Shown here piece by piece: positions 32,888 through 41,927 of a stretch of DNA of 64,000 nucleotides; the first letter of the stretch is position 1, and each line of letters starts with the position of its first letter. The position numbers were made by a program, and so were the translations under genes. The stretch is from DASTPP01 sp035762175 (GTDB taxonomy: Bacteria > Myxococcota_A > Polyangia > Polyangiales > Polyangiaceae). The notes below the pieces were generated by a model, which was given only the letters and a program-made list of their open reading frames with translations, ran no database searches and was not told the origin of the DNA. The stretch is from positions 1-64,000 of the forward strand of contig DASTPP010000333.1 in NCBI GenBank assembly GCA_035762175.1, read 5' to 3'.

Positions 32888-35275
32888 GTGAGTTACTTGG
32901 TGCTCGCCCGCAAGTGGCGCCCGCAGACCTTCAGCGATCTGGTGGGCCAGGGGCACGTCAGCCGCACGCTCGAGAACGCGATCGCGCAGGGGCGGGTGGC
33001 GCACGCGTTCCTGTTCACGGGGGTGCGCGGGGTGGGCAAGACGACGAGCGCGCGCATCTTGGCGAAGGCGCTCAACTGCGAGCGGGGGCCGACGGCGAGC
33101 CCCTGCCTCGCGTGCCCGCCCTGCGTCGACATCGCGGCCGGCGCCGACGTCGACGTGCAGGAGATCGACGGGGCGAGCTACAACGGCGTCGACGAGGTGC
33201 GGCGGCTGCAAGAGAGCCTGCCGTACCGGCCGCAGCGCGACCGGTTCAAGATCTTCATCGTCGACGAGGTGCACATGCTCTCGTCGAGCGCGTGGAACGC
33301 GTTCTTGAAGACGCTCGAAGAGCCCCCGCCGCACGTCAAGTTCATCTTCGCGACGACCGAAGTGCACAAGGTGCCGGTGACGATACTCTCGCGTTGCCAG
33401 CGCTACGACTTCAAGATGATCGCGGCGCGCACGATCGCCGAGCGCCTGCGCTACGTGCTCGGCCAAGAGAAGATCGAGGCCGACGACGCGGCCGTCGGGC
33501 TCATCGCGCGCGAGGCGGCGGGCAGCATGCGCGACGCGATGAGCCTGCTCGACCAGGCGATCGCGTGGGGGGGCGAGCGGCTCGCGGGCGACGAGGTGGC
33601 GCGGGTGCTCGGCGTCGCGTCGCGCTCGGTGGTGCACCGGCTGGTCGAGGCGGTGGTCGGGGGGCGCTCGTCCGAGTGCTTGGCGCTGGTCGGGCAGATG
33701 GTCGAGCAGGGCTACGACCTCGCGCACCTGTCGCGCGACATCCTCGCGCACCTGCGCGACGTGGCGGTGGCGAAGGTCTGCCCCGAGCCCGGCGCGCTGC
33801 TCGACCTGTCCGAAGACGAGCGGGCCGAGGTGGCGGCGCTCGCCGCGCGCGCCGACGCCGACGACCTCGTGCGGCTGCACCAGGGGTTTTCGCGCTCGTA
33901 CGACGAGATCGTGCGCTCGGTCCACCCGCGCGCCGCGCTCGAGATGGCCCTCGTGCGCCTGTCGCGGCGCCCGCCGCTCGTGCCGCTCGACGAGCTGTTC
34001 TCGCGGCTCGGCGAGCTCGAGCGGCGGCTGGGCGGGGGCGGCGGCCCCGGCGGGCGCCCGGGGGCGAGGCCGGGGCCGGGGGGGCCCGCCGCGGGGCGGC
34101 CCGGAGTGGGGTTGGCGCGGCCCGGCCCGTCGTCCCACGAGGCCTTCGGGGGCGCCGTGCCGGGCGGCCCCTTTGGCGGCGGCACGCCGGGCGCCGGGGC
34201 GTCCATGGCGGGCGTGTCGAGCCAGGGCGCGCCCTTGGCGGGCGTGCCGAGCCATGGCGCGCCCTTGGCGGGCGTGCCGGGCAACGGCGCGTCGGGCCAC
34301 GGCGGGCCGAGCAACGGCGCGTCGATCCACGGCGTGCCGGGCAACGGCGCGTCGATCCACGGCGGGCCGATCGCGGGCGCTTCGGGCAACGGCGCCTCGG
34401 TGGTGGTGGGGGCGGCGTTCGGTCGCGGGTCCGAGGGCGGGGCGGTGGCGCGCGGCGCGGTCGCCCTGGCGACGAGCGTGGCCGAGCCGGCGTTCCGGCC
34501 GGCGCCGGGCGTGGTGAGCGAGCCGGCGCTGAAGCCCGCGGGGGGCGAGGCGGCGCTCTCGGCGCGGCCCGCGGCGGTCGCCCCGCCGGCCGCGCGGGGG
34601 GCGATGCCCTTCGGGCAGGCCGAGGGGGCGACGGCGTTCGCGCGGCCCCCGGCCCCGCCGCCGCGTCGGCCCTCGCCGCCGCCGCCGGTCGCGCCGGCGC
34701 CCGAGGCGGCGCCCGCGGGGCCTCTGCCGGCGCCCGCTCGCCCCCCGGCGGCGGGGCCCGGTCGGGCGGCGGGGCCGGCGCGCAACGGGGCGCGCGGGGC
34801 GCCGATGCGGCCGGGGCACGACGCCGGGCAGCCCCTGCCGCCGCCGCCGCCCGGGGTCGACATGGGGCGCTGGCGCCGCATCGTCGAGGGCATTCGCGCC
34901 GAGAGGCCGTCGCTGGCCTCGGTGTTCGACGGGGTGGTGCCCTTGCAGCTTTCGCCCGAGCAGGCGGTGCTGGCCTTCCCGCCCGACGGCTTTCTTTCGA
35001 GCCAGGCGTCCGAGCCCCCGAGCGTCGAGCTCTTGACGCAGCGGGTGCGCGCCGAGCTCGGCCCGAGCTGTGCCGTCTCGTTCGAGCTCTCGCCCGAGGC
35101 GACGACGGGCCTGACCGTGGGCCGCCTGCGGGCGCGCGAGGCCTACGAGCGGCGGCGGGCGGCCGAGCGGGTGGTCGAAGAGCACCCCTTGGTGCGGGCG
35201 GCGGTCGAGCTGCTCGGGGCCGAGCTGCGCGGGGTGGTGGTGCCGGACGAGGGCGGCGAGGGCGGCCGGGGCTGA
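32888..35275 (+). CDS. dnaX: DNA polymerase III subunit gamma/tau
   Basis: This 795-residue clamp-loader ATPase has the Walker A motif GVRGVGKTTSARI (about residues 45-57), a zinc module of cysteines (NCERG ... CLACPPC), Walker B VDEVHML, the SRCQRYDF arginine-finger region and sensor motifs up to about residue 370. A low-complexity linker follows, including six decapeptide repeats (about 438-498). The C-terminal domain (about 655-790, VDMGRWRRIVEGIRAERPSL...) would bind the polymerase. The GTG at 32888 is preceded by AAGGGG and begins MSYLVLARKWRPQTF, the family start. No slippery sequence for the shorter gamma product was noticed. It leads the dnaX-ebfC-recR block. Confidence 0.93.
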   Translation: MSYLVLARKWRPQTFSDLVGQGHVSRTLENAIAQGRVAHAFLFTGVRGVGKTTSARILAKALNCERGPTASPCLACPPCVDIAAGADVDVQEIDGASYNGVDEVRRLQESLPYRPQRDRFKIFIVDEVHMLSSSAWNAFLKTLEEPPPHVKFIFATTEVHKVPVTILSRCQRYDFKMIAARTIAERLRYVLGQEKIEADDAAVGLIAREAAGSMRDAMSLLDQAIAWGGERLAGDEVARVLGVASRSVVHRLVEAVVGGRSSECLALVGQMVEQGYDLAHLSRDILAHLRDVAVAKVCPEPGALLDLSEDERAEVAALAARADADDLVRLHQGFSRSYDEIVRSVHPRAALEMALVRLSRRPPLVPLDELFSRLGELERRLGGGGGPGGRPGARPGPGGPAAGRPGVGLARPGPSSHEAFGGAVPGGPFGGGTPGAGASMAGVSSQGAPLAGVPSHGAPLAGVPGNGASGHGGPSNGASIHGVPGNGASIHGGPIAGASGNGASVVVGAAFGRGSEGGAVARGAVALATSVAEPAFRPAPGVVSEPALKPAGGEAALSARPAAVAPPAARGAMPFGQAEGATAFARPPAPPPRRPSPPPPVAPAPEAAPAGPLPAPARPPAAGPGRAAGPARNGARGAPMRPGHDAGQPLPPPPPGVDMGRWRRIVEGIRAERPSLASVFDGVVPLQLSPEQAVLAFPPDGFLSSQASEPPSVELLTQRVRAELGPSCAVSFELSPEATTGLTVGRLRAREAYERRRAAERVVEEHPLVRAAVELLGAELRGVVVPDEGGEGGRG
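34201..34380 (+). repeat. six 30-bp repeats in the dnaX linker
   Basis: Units start every 30 bp from 34201, with the common parts GGCGTGCCG and GGCGC. They encode decapeptides of the pattern S/P-x-A/H-G-V/G-P-S/G-N/H-G-A (for example PLAGVPGNGA, SIHGVPGNGA). The period stays in frame, so copy number could vary without breaking DnaX. Confidence 0.85.
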
Positions 35276-35350
35276 GGGCGGGCCGGGGGGCGGGGCGCGG
35301 GGGGCGTTTGGCGCTTGCCGCGCGGGCCCCCGTCGGGCAAAAGGGCCGCC

Positions 35351-35680
35351 ATGCAGTATCGAGGCGGCGGCGGTGGCATGAACGAGATCGTCCGGCAAGC
35401 GGCCCGGATGCAACGCAAGATCGAGCAGGCGCGCGCCGAGATCAAAGACCACGAGGTCAGCTTCTCGGCCGCCGGCGACAAGGTCCGGGCGGTCGTGACG
35501 TGCGAGCGCAAGGTCAAGCGGCTCGAGGTCGACCCGGCCTTTCTGCAGAGCGAGGGGGCCGAGCTCACGCTCGACGCGCTCGCGGCCGCGGTCAACGGGG
35601 CGCTCGAGGCGGCCGACAAGAAGGTCGACGACCACCTCGCGAAGGTGACCGGCGGCGTGAAGGTCCCGGGCCTTTACTGA
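35351..35680 (+). CDS. ebfC: YbaB/EbfC nucleoid-associated protein
   Basis: This 109-residue small DNA-binding protein lies between dnaX and recR as in many bacteria. The MNEIVRQAARMQRKIEQARAEI helix, the VSFSAAGDKVRAVVTCERKVKRLEVDP strands (seen in parts) and the C-terminal helix match the YbaB family, which forms dimers that bind DNA like tweezers. The ATG at 35351 adds a short MQYRGGGGG lead. The gap to recR is 6 nt, so they are probably co-translated. Confidence 0.92.
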   Translation: MQYRGGGGGMNEIVRQAARMQRKIEQARAEIKDHEVSFSAAGDKVRAVVTCERKVKRLEVDPAFLQSEGAELTLDALAAAVNGALEAADKKVDDHLAKVTGGVKVPGLY

Positions 35681-35686
35681 GCCGCC

Positions 35687-36301
35687 GTGCTGCCCCCCGC
35701 CCTCGACCGGCTGATCGAACGGCTCGCGCGCCTGCCGGGCGTCGGCGAGAAGACGGCGACGCGCTACGCGCTCTACCTGGTCACGGCCGACCCGGCGTAC
35801 GTGGCCGAGCTGGGCGACGAGCTGCGCGCGCTGCCCGAGCACGTGCGCCCCTGCCAGCGCTGCGGCTACCTGGCCGAGGTGCGGGCGCCGGGCGAGGCGT
35901 CGCTCTGCCGCATCTGCCGCGACCCGAACCGCGACCCGAGCGTGCTCTGCGTGGTGGCGCGGGTGCAAGACCTCATCGCCTTCGAGCGCAGCGGCGCGAT
36001 GCGCGGCCGCTACTTCGTGCTGCAGAAGCTGCTCTCGCCGCTCGACGGGGTGGGCCCCGAAGACCTGCCGCTCGACGAGCTGGCGAAGCGGCTGCGCGAA
36101 GACGGCGTGCGCGAGGTGGTGGTGGCGACGCCGCCGACGGTCGACGGCGAGGCGACGGCGCTCTTGCTCGGGCGCGAGCTGCGGGGGCTCGGGGTGCGGG
36201 TCTCGCGCATCGCGAGCGGGGTGCCGCACGGCGGCGACCTCGAGTTCGCCGACCAGATCACGCTCGGGCGGGCCCTCGAAGGCCGGCGCCCGATCGAGTA
36301 A
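35687..36301 (+). CDS. recR: recombination mediator RecR
   Basis: The protein has 204 residues. It works with RecF/RecO to load RecA at gaps. It has the N-terminal helix-hairpin-helix (LARLPGVGEKTATRYALYL), a four-cysteine zinc finger (CQRCGYLAEV ... CRICR), a Toprim domain (LCVVARVQDLIAFERSG; VVVATPPTVDGEATALLL) and the C-terminal VSRIASGVPHGGDLEFAD ... LGRALEGRRPIE. The start is a GTG 6 nt after ebfC. Some residues of the usual EHTGEYRG-like Toprim segment differ here (ERSGAMRGRYFVLQ). Confidence 0.95.
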   Translation: MLPPALDRLIERLARLPGVGEKTATRYALYLVTADPAYVAELGDELRALPEHVRPCQRCGYLAEVRAPGEASLCRICRDPNRDPSVLCVVARVQDLIAFERSGAMRGRYFVLQKLLSPLDGVGPEDLPLDELAKRLREDGVREVVVATPPTVDGEATALLLGRELRGLGVRVSRIASGVPHGGDLEFADQITLGRALEGRRPIE

Positions 36302-36310
36302 GAGGGGCCC

Positions 36311-36703
36311 ATGCCGACCAAGATCGAGAGCGAGCGCGCGCCGCGCGCGATAGGCCCGTACTCGCCGGCCCTGCGGGCGGGCGACTTCGTGTTCGTGAGC
36401 GGGCAGATCGCGCTCGACCCGGCGACCGGCCAGATGGCGGCCGGCGACGTGCGGGCGCAGGCCGAGCGGGCGCTCGCGAACCTGAGCGCGCTGCTCGAGG
36501 CCGCGGGGGCGAGCTGGGCGGACGTGGTGCGCACGACCATCTACCTCGTCGACATGGCCGACTTCGCGGCCGTCAACGAGGTCTACGCTTCGTTCGTCGG
36601 CGACCCGCCGCCGGCGAGGGCGACGGTCGAGGTGCGGGGGCTGCCGCGGGCGGCCCTCGTCGAGGTCGACGCGGTCGCGTACGTGGGCGGGCGCGGGGCC
36701 TGA
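36311..36703 (+). CDS. ridA: RidA family enamine/imine deaminase
   Basis: This 130-residue trimeric protein hydrolyses reactive enamines/imines formed by PLP enzymes such as threonine dehydratase. Family features are AIGPYSPALRAGDFVFVSGQIALDP at the start (seen in parts), VVRTTIYLVDMADFAAVNEVY, and the catalytic arginine in PPPARATVEV followed by LPRAALVEVDAVA. It is 9 nt after recR and probably belongs to the same transcript. Confidence 0.92.
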   Translation: MPTKIESERAPRAIGPYSPALRAGDFVFVSGQIALDPATGQMAAGDVRAQAERALANLSALLEAAGASWADVVRTTIYLVDMADFAAVNEVYASFVGDPPPARATVEVRGLPRAALVEVDAVAYVGGRGA

Positions 36704-36741
36704 GCGCCCCCCTGGGCGGGCTGAGGGAGCGAGTCTTTCGA

Positions 36742-37989
36742 ATGAAGAAGCAAGGCAAGCAGGTCGATACGTCGCACTTTTCTGACGGGCAGCTGAACGC
36801 CACGGCCGAGGGCGCGCTCGGCGTCGTCGCGGGCCTCGGGGCGGACGAGCAGGCCGACCTGATCGACGCGTGGGTCGCGCGCGGCAACGCCGCGGCCGTC
36901 GCGGCCGTCGCGCGCGAAGACGAGGCGCCCTCGCCGGCGCGCAAGGCGGCGCGGCGGGCGCTCAACGTGCTCAAGGCGCGCGGGGTGCCCATCCCCGAGA
37001 GGCCCGCGCAGGCGCGGCCCTTCGGCCAGGCGCCGGGCTCGGCGCTCGAGGCGCACTTCTCGCCGGCCGACCCCACGGGCAACGCGCTCGTCTCGTTCTT
37101 CACCCGCACGCCCGGCCGCGACACGCGCGTCGTCGACGTGCTCGTGCGCGAGGGCCGGGGCGTCGGCGAGATCCGCGAGGGGTACACGAGCGGCTCGCGC
37201 CTGCGCGAGTGGGCCCAAGAGAACAAGCGCCGGGTCGGCTTCTCGTCGGTGCCGGTGCCGCTCGAGTGGGCGCGCTGGCGCGTCGCCCTCGCCCGCAAGC
37301 AGAACGAGAAGAGCGGCCTGCTGCTGCCCCTGAACGTCGACCAGTTCGACGACCTCTTCGGCCCGGTGCCCGCCGAGGCGCCGCCCCACCCCGCGCTCGG
37401 CTTCGGCCTCGAGGTCGACGACGTCGCCGTCGCCCGGGCCCTGCCCGAGAGCGACTCGCTGCACAACGAGCCCGAGTACGTCGGCCTGCTGCCCGACGGC
37501 GCCGCCGTCTCCGAGCTGATGAACAAGCTCGGCGAGGCGCTCGCCGCGCGCCAAGGGCCCGACACGCCCGAAGAGGGCTTCTCCGCGCTCCTGCGCGACG
37601 AGGTCGCCGCCGCGACCGACCGCTTCTTCACCCCCGAGGCCCGCCAGCGCCTCGCCGAGCGCATGCTCGACGGCGCCCTCTCGCTCTACCACCGCCTCGG
37701 CCCCGCGCGGGCGCGCGACGCGCTCGCGGTGCGCGAGGCCGTCCTGCGCGCGGGCCTCATCACCGAGCCGCCGCGCGACATCCCCTTCCTGCGCTTCTTC
37801 TTCGACAAGGCCGTGATGCTGATGGCGAGCCGCACCGGCGGCCAGCTGCGCGTCCCGGTGCCGCAGCGGGCCCCCGAAGGCGAGCCCGCCGAGGGCCGCC
37901 TGGTGCTCAGCGCCGAGCAGCTCGCGGCGGTGCGCTCGCCCGGCGCCGGCGGCGAGCCCGCGCGCGAGGGCGGGCTCATCCTGCCCTGA
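36742..37989 (+). CDS. conserved-looking protein of unknown function
   Basis: I do not recognise this 415-residue protein. The ATG at 36742 has GGGAGCGA upstream. It begins MKKQGKQVDTSHFSDGQL, followed by an Ala-rich helical part with HEAT-like features (NAAAVAAVAREDEAPSPARKAARRALNVL, seen in parts). A mixed alpha/beta region (about 110-260) has conserved-looking aromatic/acidic patches (LLPLNVDQFDDLFGPVP), and a helical C-terminus follows (RLAERMLDGALSLYHRLG). There is no signal peptide or membrane helix, so it should be cytoplasmic. It follows ridA in the dnaX block (39-nt gap). Confidence 0.7.
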   Translation: MKKQGKQVDTSHFSDGQLNATAEGALGVVAGLGADEQADLIDAWVARGNAAAVAAVAREDEAPSPARKAARRALNVLKARGVPIPERPAQARPFGQAPGSALEAHFSPADPTGNALVSFFTRTPGRDTRVVDVLVREGRGVGEIREGYTSGSRLREWAQENKRRVGFSSVPVPLEWARWRVALARKQNEKSGLLLPLNVDQFDDLFGPVPAEAPPHPALGFGLEVDDVAVARALPESDSLHNEPEYVGLLPDGAAVSELMNKLGEALAARQGPDTPEEGFSALLRDEVAAATDRFFTPEARQRLAERMLDGALSLYHRLGPARARDALAVREAVLRAGLITEPPRDIPFLRFFFDKAVMLMASRTGGQLRVPVPQRAPEGEPAEGRLVLSAEQLAAVRSPGAGGEPAREGGLILP

Positions 37990-38118
37990 GTCGCGCGCGG
38001 CCGCGGCGCCGCGCTTGACGCCGCGCGCCGCGGGGGCGAAGAAAGGGCGTAGACGTTCGGCCGCGCCCGAGCCCGAGCCGGGCGCGGCCGCCCCCGAGAG
38101 CACGACGCAGCGCTTTTG

Positions 38119-39042
38119 ATGGCCTTCGACTTCACGCGCTACCTGCTGGCCAAGCAGACGGTCGACGACCGGGCGCTCGACCGGCACGTGCTCGACGCCT
38201 TCGTGCGCGAGGTGCGGGCGCTCGGCCCGCGCCCCCCGAAAATTCTCGAGCTCGGCGCCGGGCTCGGCACGATGGTGACGCGGCTCTGCGACTGGGGGCT
38301 CGTCCCCCGGGCCGAGTACACCTTGCTCGACGAAGACGCGGGCGGGCTCGCGGCGGCGGCCGAGCGGCTGCGGGCCTGGGCCTCGGGCCGGGGCCTGCGC
38401 GCGAGCGAGCCCGGCGGCCGAGGCCCGCTGCGGCTCGAGGGCGAGGGGGTCGCGCTCGCGGTCGAATTCCGGGCGAGCGAGCTCGGGGCGTACTTGCGAG
38501 GGGGCGCGGGCGAACGCTTCGACGTACTCTCGGCCAACGCCTTCTTGGACTTGGTCGACGTGCCGCGCGTGCTGCCCGAGCTCTTCCGCCTCTGCCGGCC
38601 CGGCGGGCCCTTCTGGTTCTCGGTCAACTTCGACGGCGAGACGATCTTTCTGCCCGAAGACGAGCACGACGGGCCGGTCATCTCGCTCTACCACCAGAGC
38701 ATGGGCGAGCACCGCCGCGGCGGCCACCCCGCGGGCGACAGCCGCGCGGGCCGCCGGCTCTTCGGGCACCTGCGCGCGAGCGGCGCCGAGCTGCTCGCGG
38801 CGGGCAGCTCCGACTGGGTCGTCTTCGCCCGCGACGGCGCCTACCCGGGCGACGAGGCCTACTTCGTCGGGCACATCCTCGAGACGATCCGGCGCGAGCT
38901 CGAGGCCCGCCCCGAGCTCGCCCCGGGGGCGCTCGAGGCCTGGGTGGGCCGGCGCCTGCGCCAGCTCGAGGCGGGCGAGCTCGTCTACCTCGCGCACCAG
39001 CTCGACTTCGCCGGCCGCACGCCTCGCAGGGCCGCCCCGTGA
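38119..39042 (+). CDS. class I SAM-dependent methyltransferase
   Basis: The protein has 307 residues. The Rossmann motif I is ILELGAGLGTMVTRL (about 42-56), motif II reads YTLLDEDAGGLAAAAERL, and FDVLSANAFLDLVDVPRVL provides the post-II acidic region. The C-terminal part is helical. The ATG at 38119 is used; a TTG one codon upstream is less likely. Its stop overlaps the next start (GTGA), and three genes in a row are coupled this way. Context with a flippase-like and a CDP-alcohol transferase gene suggests a lipid or polar head-group substrate, but that is inference. Confidence 0.8.
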   Translation: MAFDFTRYLLAKQTVDDRALDRHVLDAFVREVRALGPRPPKILELGAGLGTMVTRLCDWGLVPRAEYTLLDEDAGGLAAAAERLRAWASGRGLRASEPGGRGPLRLEGEGVALAVEFRASELGAYLRGGAGERFDVLSANAFLDLVDVPRVLPELFRLCRPGGPFWFSVNFDGETIFLPEDEHDGPVISLYHQSMGEHRRGGHPAGDSRAGRRLFGHLRASGAELLAAGSSDWVVFARDGAYPGDEAYFVGHILETIRRELEARPELAPGALEAWVGRRLRQLEAGELVYLAHQLDFAGRTPRRAAP

Positions 39043-40073
39043 CGACCTCGGGCCCCCTGGGGCTCGCGGGCCCCGCTCCCGTCGACGAGGGCGCGGGCGA
39101 GAGCCTGCCGCCGGGCGGGGGCGGGCTCGGGCGCTCGCCGCTGATGCGCTGGGCCTCGCCGCTCGTGGCGATCGGCCTCCTTTTCTGGACGGCGCGCCGC
39201 ATCGACCTCGCCCTCGCGCTCCAGCGCCTCGGCGGGGCCGAGCCGGGGTGGCTCGTGCTGGCCTTCGCGGCGTCGGCGCCGCCCGTTTTGCTCTCGGCGT
39301 GGCGCTGGCGCTACACGGCCGGGCGGCTCGGGCTCTCGATCGCCTGGGGCTGGGCCTGGCGCGAGTACTACGTCGCCATCTTGCTCAACCAGGTGCTGCC
39401 GGGCGGCGTGCTCGGCGACGTGGTGCGGGCGCTGCGGCACCGGCACTCGCTCGGGGCCGCCTTCGAGGCGCACCGCGCGACGGCGGCGAAGGCCGTGGTG
39501 TTCGAGCGGGCGTCGAACCAGTTCGTCGTCTGGTCCTGGGCGATCGCGCTCGCGCCCTTCTGGGTGGGCGGGGGCGCGAAGGCGTGGGCGGGCTGGCCCG
39601 TCCTGGCCCTCGCGCTGCTCGCGCTCGCCGGCGCCTTCGCGCTCGCGCGCGGGCGCTTCGGGGCGGCCGGCTCGTGGGCCGAGCGCGTCGGGCGGGCGGC
39701 CCTGCGCGACCTCTGGCAGGTGTTCGGGCGCCGGGCTTCGGGGCTCGTTCACGTCACGGTCTCGCTGATCATTTTCGCCCAGTTCGGCGCCGTCTTCTGG
39801 TGCGCGTCGGCGGCCGTCGGCGCCCCGCTCGCCCCGGGGCTCGCCCTGCGCATCGTGCCGCTCGTGCTCGTCGCGAGCTCGGTGCCGCTGACGCCCTCGG
39901 GCTGGGGCGTGCGCGAGGCGATGGCGGCGGCGCTCTACGGCGCGGCGGGGCTCGAGCCCGCGGCGGGCGCGGCCGCGTCGGTGCTCTACGGGCTCGTGTC
40001 GCTCGCGGCGACGCTGCCGGGCGCGCTCTTCCTGGCCGTCCCGCACCGGCAGAGCCCCGGGGCCGCCCCGTGA
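39039..40073 (+). CDS. LPG-synthase-type transmembrane protein (COG0392/YbhN family)
   Basis: This 344-residue inner-membrane protein has about eight helices. It belongs to the lysylphosphatidylglycerol synthase transmembrane (flippase-like) family, recognised by YVAILLNQVLPGGVLGDVVRALRH, EREASNQF-like VFERASNQFVVW, and TPSGWGVREAMAAAL near the end. It lacks the soluble aminoacyl-transferase domain of MprF, so a lipid-flipping or transporter role is more likely. The GTG start overlaps the methyltransferase stop, and its own stop overlaps the next GTG. Confidence 0.85.
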   Translation: MTTSGPLGLAGPAPVDEGAGESLPPGGGGLGRSPLMRWASPLVAIGLLFWTARRIDLALALQRLGGAEPGWLVLAFAASAPPVLLSAWRWRYTAGRLGLSIAWGWAWREYYVAILLNQVLPGGVLGDVVRALRHRHSLGAAFEAHRATAAKAVVFERASNQFVVWSWAIALAPFWVGGGAKAWAGWPVLALALLALAGAFALARGRFGAAGSWAERVGRAALRDLWQVFGRRASGLVHVTVSLIIFAQFGAVFWCASAAVGAPLAPGLALRIVPLVLVASSVPLTPSGWGVREAMAAALYGAAGLEPAAGAAASVLYGLVSLAATLPGALFLAVPHRQSPGAAP

Positions 40074-40768
40074 GCGACGCCCCGCCTCCGCCCGAGCGGC
40101 CCGCCGAGCGGTCGCCGGGCGACCTGCCGCACGCCTGCGTGATGCTCTTCGCCCTCGCGCTGACGCTGCTCGCGGCCGAGCGCCGCCTGCTCGTCGGCGT
40201 CGCCTGGCCGGCCTTCGCGCGCCTGGTCTGGCGGGGGCGCGCCTCCTGGCGGCCCATCCGCTTCGGCGTGCCGAACGCGGTGACGGTGCTGCGCCTCGGG
40301 CTCATCACCGCCCTCGTGCTCGGGTCGACCGTGTACGAGGGGGGCGCGCTCGCCGCCCTCGGCCTCGCCGTCTACGCGCTCGACGGGCTCGACGGCCAGA
40401 TCGCCCGGCGCTTCGGCCTCGCGACCGAGTTCGGCGCCGAGTTCGACACCGAGGCCGACGCCTTCTACATCGCGGCCCTCTCGCTCGGGCTCTGGGCCCG
40501 CGGCGTCGCCGACGCGTGGGTGCTCTTGCCGGGCCTGCTGCGCTACCTTTACGTCATCACCGTCACCCTCTTCCGGTGGCGCGGCGAGGCCCCGCGCGAG
40601 AAGTTCAGCCGCTATTCGTTCTCGATCACGGCCGTGCTCCTCTCGCTCGCGTACTACCCCTCGGCGGCCGCGCCCTGGGCGGCGATGGCGGGCACGCTCG
40701 TCGTCAGCACCGCCTTTTGGAACTCCTGGCGCTGGGCCGCGCGCCCGGGCCCCGCGCCCGCCGGCTGA
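40070..40768 (+). CDS. CDP-alcohol phosphatidyltransferase
   Basis: This 232-residue membrane enzyme joins a CDP-activated diacylglycerol (or similar) to an alcohol head group. The full catalytic signature D-x2-DG-x2-AR-x8-G-x3-D-x3-D is present as DGLDGQIARRF ... GAEFDTEAD. About five or six hydrophobic segments surround it. It starts at GTG 40070 overlapping the previous stop (GTGA). The alcohol substrate cannot be told from the motif. Pairing with a methyltransferase and a flippase-type protein hints at an unusual phospholipid. Confidence 0.88.
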   Translation: MSDAPPPPERPAERSPGDLPHACVMLFALALTLLAAERRLLVGVAWPAFARLVWRGRASWRPIRFGVPNAVTVLRLGLITALVLGSTVYEGGALAALGLAVYALDGLDGQIARRFGLATEFGAEFDTEADAFYIAALSLGLWARGVADAWVLLPGLLRYLYVITVTLFRWRGEAPREKFSRYSFSITAVLLSLAYYPSAAAPWAAMAGTLVVSTAFWNSWRWAARPGPAPAG

Positions 40769-40831
40769 AGCGGGCCCGGGCCCCGCGACTTTGCGCTTCC
40801 GCCCCGGGCCCGCCGGCCCTACGCAGCCGGG

Positions 40832-41927
40832 GTGCGCGCGCACGTCTTCGTCGTGCCCCCGGGCGGCGGGGTCTCGGGGGGCAACCTCTACAACGCCTCG
40901 CTGCTCGAGGCCTTGCGCGACGCCCCCCTGCCCTGCCTCGCCGCCGACGTCGCCGGCGCCCGCGAGCGGCTCGCCCGGGGCGAGCCCGCGCTCTACTGGG
41001 TCGACTCGCTCTACTTCGACGCCTTCGAGGGCCTCGAGCGCGCGCGGCCCCCGGGCGGCCGCTTCGGGCTGCTCTTGCACTCGCTGCCGACCCTCGACGC
41101 GCTCGGCGAGGGGTGGTCGCCGGCGAGCCTTTCGAGCGTCGAGGCCGCCGCCCTCGGGCGCGCCGACGCGTTCTTGGTGACGGGCGGCTATCAGGCCGAG
41201 GCGGTGCGGCGGCTCGGCCTGCGGGGCCGCCCCTTGCTCTGCGTCGAGCCGGGGCGCGAGCCGGCCCCCTCGCCCCGGGCGCGGCGGGCGGGCGAGCCGC
41301 TGCGAGCGCTCATGGTCGGCAACGTCATCGAGCGCAAGGGCATGCTCGCGTTCTTGCGCGCGCTCGCGGGCGAGCTGCGGGGCGACGACGCGCTGCGCGT
41401 CGAGATCGTGGGGCGGCTCGATCTCGAGCCCGACTACGCCCGCGAGTGCGTGCGCTTCGCCGGCGACGACCCCCGCCTGCGCCCGATCGTGAGCTTCGCG
41501 GGCGCGCTCGAGCCCGAGGCCTGCCGGCGGCGAATGGCCGAGAGCCACCTCTTCGTCTCCGCCTCCCGCATGGAGTCGTACGGCATGGCGCTGGCCGAGG
41601 CGAGGGCGTGCGGCCTGCCCCTGGTGGTGCGGGCCGGCGGCCACGCGGGCCGGCACGTCGACGAGGCGGCCGGGGGCGCGCGCTGCGCCGACGAGGTCGA
41701 GGCGGCGCGCGCGTGCCTTTCGCTCGCGCGCGCGCCCGCCGAATTCGCCCGCCGCGCCGCGCTCGCCCGGGCGGGCCGGCCCGCGCCGCGCGCATGGGCC
41801 GACGCCGCCGCCGACTACCTGCGGCAGGCGGGCGCGGCGGGCTTGCTGGGCGGGCCGGGGCGGGGCCCGGCGGCCTTACTCGCGCTTCCCTTCGCCCCCG
41901 AGCCGTCGTACCGCCAGGGGCGCCACG
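40832..41927 (+). CDS. GT4-like glycosyltransferase; reading frame lacks a stop before the next gene
   Basis: About 365 residues read as a GT-B glycosyltransferase. The N-terminal part is HVFVVPPGGGVSGGNLYNASLLEAL, and the C-terminal Rossmann domain is ALMVGNVIERKGMLAFLRAL ... HLFVSASRMESYGMALAEARACGLPLVV, with the family's E-x7-E region (ESYGMALAEA). The start is GTG at 40832. The frame does not stop where the domain ends. It stays open to 43279, covering nearly the whole next gene in a different frame, so the end given here is where recognisable sequence stops. A frameshift between about 41750 and 41970 is suspected; one alternative frame stops at 41973. It is likely cytoplasmic, acting on a lipid or glycan made by the neighbouring genes. 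Confidence 0.65.
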
